Shown here piece after piece: positions 63,173-64,000 of a stretch of DNA of 64,000 bases. Position numbers and translations under genes: made by a program. Source of the stretch: Maribacter sp. 4G9 (GTDB lineage Bacteria > Bacteroidota > Bacteroidia > Flavobacteriales > Flavobacteriaceae); NCBI RefSeq assembly GCF_002742265.1, contig NZ_MDGL01000161.1:1-64000 (forward strand), written 5' to 3'. The notes beneath the pieces are model-generated. The model saw only the letters and a program-made list of their open reading frames with translations. It searched no databases and was not told the DNA's origin. Positions within the stretch are counted from its first letter, which is position 1. Each line of letters starts with the position of its first letter.

Positions 63173-63649
63173 ATGAAATATACCAGACTTACAAAGGAAC
63201 AACTGGAAGAGCTTCATCCTGAATTCATTAACTTTTTGGCAACGCAGTCAATCGATAAGACAGAATGGGATGATATAAAGCAAAACAGGCCCGAAGTAGC
63301 AGAAGAGGAATTGGACATATTCAGCGATTTGGTATGGGAAGGCGTACTGACAAAAATTGCCTTCTTGGAGAATATTTCAGATCAAGAAATGAACCTGTTT
63401 CACTTGACCGATAAGGAAATGAAACTGATTGCGGTTAAAGTTTTGAATCCAGAAATAGATTTGACTACCAAGATGGGTTTTGATTGGTTCAGAAAGAATT
63501 GGCAATCTGATTTCGTGGACTATATGACAGCATCCAAGGCATACACGGACGACCCTAACCAAGATAAATTTGAATTGATTAAGCAAGGGGCCGTAATAAC
63601 CAAAGGAGAATTATATCAGTGGTTTGATAAAGTTATCGTAGCCCCCTGA
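63173..63649 (+). CDS. DUF6495 family protein
   Basis: A 158-residue acidic, probably soluble protein starting MKYTRLTKEQLEELHPEFI, matching DUF6495, a family usually found just downstream of rplI in Flavobacteriia. No signal peptide, membrane segment or catalytic motif is seen. Function unknown. Its last two residues (Ala-Pro) and stop lie within the C-rich start of the following repeat element. Confidence 0.72.
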   Translation: MKYTRLTKEQLEELHPEFINFLATQSIDKTEWDDIKQNRPEVAEEELDIFSDLVWEGVLTKIAFLENISDQEMNLFHLTDKEMKLIAVKVLNPEIDLTTKMGFDWFRKNWQSDFVDYMTASKAYTDDPNQDKFELIKQGAVITKGELYQWFDKVIVAP

Positions 63650-63740
63650 CCCCCAAAGGGATCCCCCTCTAGCTAACCCAAGTGGGGAGAATTGGTTTCT
63701 CAGATTGTATTTCCACTTCTTTGGAAGGGATTAAGGGGAG
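63642..63740. repeat. REP-like imperfect inverted repeat between DUF6495 gene and hisS
   Basis: The region begins CCCCCTGACCCCCAAAGGG (about 63642-63660) and ends CTTTGGAAGGGATTAAGGGGA (about 63719-63739), an imperfect inverted pair, with an inner C-run/G-run pair (ATCCCCC and GTGGGGAG). Such CCCC...GGGG elements recur between genes in Bacteroidota genomes. Its left edge supplies the stop codon of the preceding gene and its right edge supplies the TTTG of the hisS promoter. Only one copy is in the window. Confidence 0.6.
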
Positions 63741-63751
63741 ACTTATATTTG
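63720..63751 (+). promoter_or_regulatory. Bacteroidota-type promoter of hisS
   Basis: TTTG (63720-63723) and TATATTTG (63744-63751) are separated by 20 bases, a full match to the consensus. Transcription would start near 63758, about 10 bases before the hisS ATG. The upstream element lies inside the REP-like repeat. Confidence 0.82.
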
Positions 63752-63768
63752 CAACACATAGAATATCC

Positions 63769-64000
63769 ATGGCACAAAAACCATCCATACCCAAAGGAAC
63801 CCGCGATTTTTCACCTTCTGAGGTGATAAAACGAAACTATATTTTTGATATTATAAAAAAGCATTTTCAAACCTTTGGTTTTCAACCTATTGAAACGCCT
63901 TCTTTTGAGAATTCTGAAACCTTAATGGGTAAGTATGGGGATGAGGGTGACCGTTTGATTTTTAATATATTGAATTCGGGTGATTTTTTGAGCAAAGTGG
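63769..64000 (+). CDS. hisS: Histidine-tRNA ligase, N-terminal part (cut by window edge)
   Basis: The first 77 codons of a class II aminoacyl-tRNA synthetase, starting [27 protein letters not shown] followed by [22 protein letters not shown] is the conserved N-terminus of HisRS, with class II motif 1. The window ends within the catalytic domain. A consensus promoter with a very short leader precedes it. Confidence 0.93.
   Translation, partial: MAQKPSIPKGTRDFSPSEVIKRNYIFDIIKKHFQTFGFQPIETPSFENSETLMGKYGDEGDRLIFNILNSGDFLSKV

Noticed and set aside
1-64000. tRNA, rRNA, CRISPR arrays, prophage or defence systems
   Set aside because: I saw no cloverleaf-like sequences, rRNA segments, regularly spaced repeats or phage/defence gene clusters. 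The genes are almost all housekeeping or envelope functions.

Overview
The window looks like a chromosomal stretch from a member of the Flavobacteriaceae (Bacteroidota), probably marine. The evidence is family-level: Bacteroidota-type promoters (TTG, about 19-20 bases, TAnnTTTG) ahead of ribosomal-protein and tRNA-synthetase genes, few Shine-Dalgarno sites, A-rich leaders, a 950-residue CarB, DUF4252, DUF4199 and DUF6495 proteins, and a fused phosphatase/SerA. No species is claimed. About 75 genes are called, nearly all housekeeping. No rRNA, tRNA, CRISPR array or prophage was seen. The only mobile-element trace is the N-terminus of an IS1595-type transposase cut by the left edge.

Layout. 1-5 kb: transposase fragment, secreted M20 amidohydrolase, HxlR regulator, RsmB-type rRNA methylase, lipoprotein with Asp-box repeats. 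5-6.6 kb: ECF sigma factor with two downstream membrane/periplasmic partners, then heptamer repeats. 6.6-11.7 kb: MsbA-like exporter, phosphohexose mutase, glycosyltransferase, DUF4199 protein. 11.8-21.3 kb: rpmE2, GlmU-like protein, mtaB, small enzymes, lytic transglycosylase, rpmH, carB, GIY-YIG protein. 21.3-27.4 kb: the oxidative pentose phosphate genes (gnd divergent from zwf-pgl), a thioesterase and rmuC. 27.5-32.9 kb: a vitamin B12 uptake locus, with an ABC importer (substrate-binding protein, permease, ATPase) divergent from a cobalamin riboswitch plus TonB-dependent receptor. 32.9-36 kb: two tandem S41 protease lipoproteins. 36.1-39 kb: a second ECF sigma locus with a membrane partner and three DUF4252 proteins. 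39-50 kb: MscS channel, purB, HEAT-like protein, haem-binding protein, sirtuin, TrmH, phosphoesterase, GH13 amylase lipoprotein, DeaD-type helicase. 50-61 kb: rdgB, SatD/DUF3307 pair, phosphatase-SerA fusion, rlmH, nadC-yihY-DUF2147-priA operon, LytTR regulator. 62-64 kb: rpsF, a continuous rpsR-rplI frame, a DUF6495 gene and the start of hisS.

The most unusual observation is at 62337-63098. Ribosomal proteins bS18 and bL9, encoded separately in bacteria generally, form one uninterrupted reading frame. The codon after the usual last Lys of bS18 is GAA, one base from TAA, so the frame runs through a five-residue linker into the bL9 start Met. This is either a natural stop-loss fusion of a small-subunit to a large-subunit protein, or a single-base sequence error. 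Either way it deserves a check.

Transcription units are often closed by clear hairpin-plus-T terminators, twelve of which are listed. Tight overlaps (TAATG, TGATG, ATGA) mark several operons. Start codons were moved downstream from the longest frame wherever a signal peptide, family start, promoter position or neighbouring gene argued for it.
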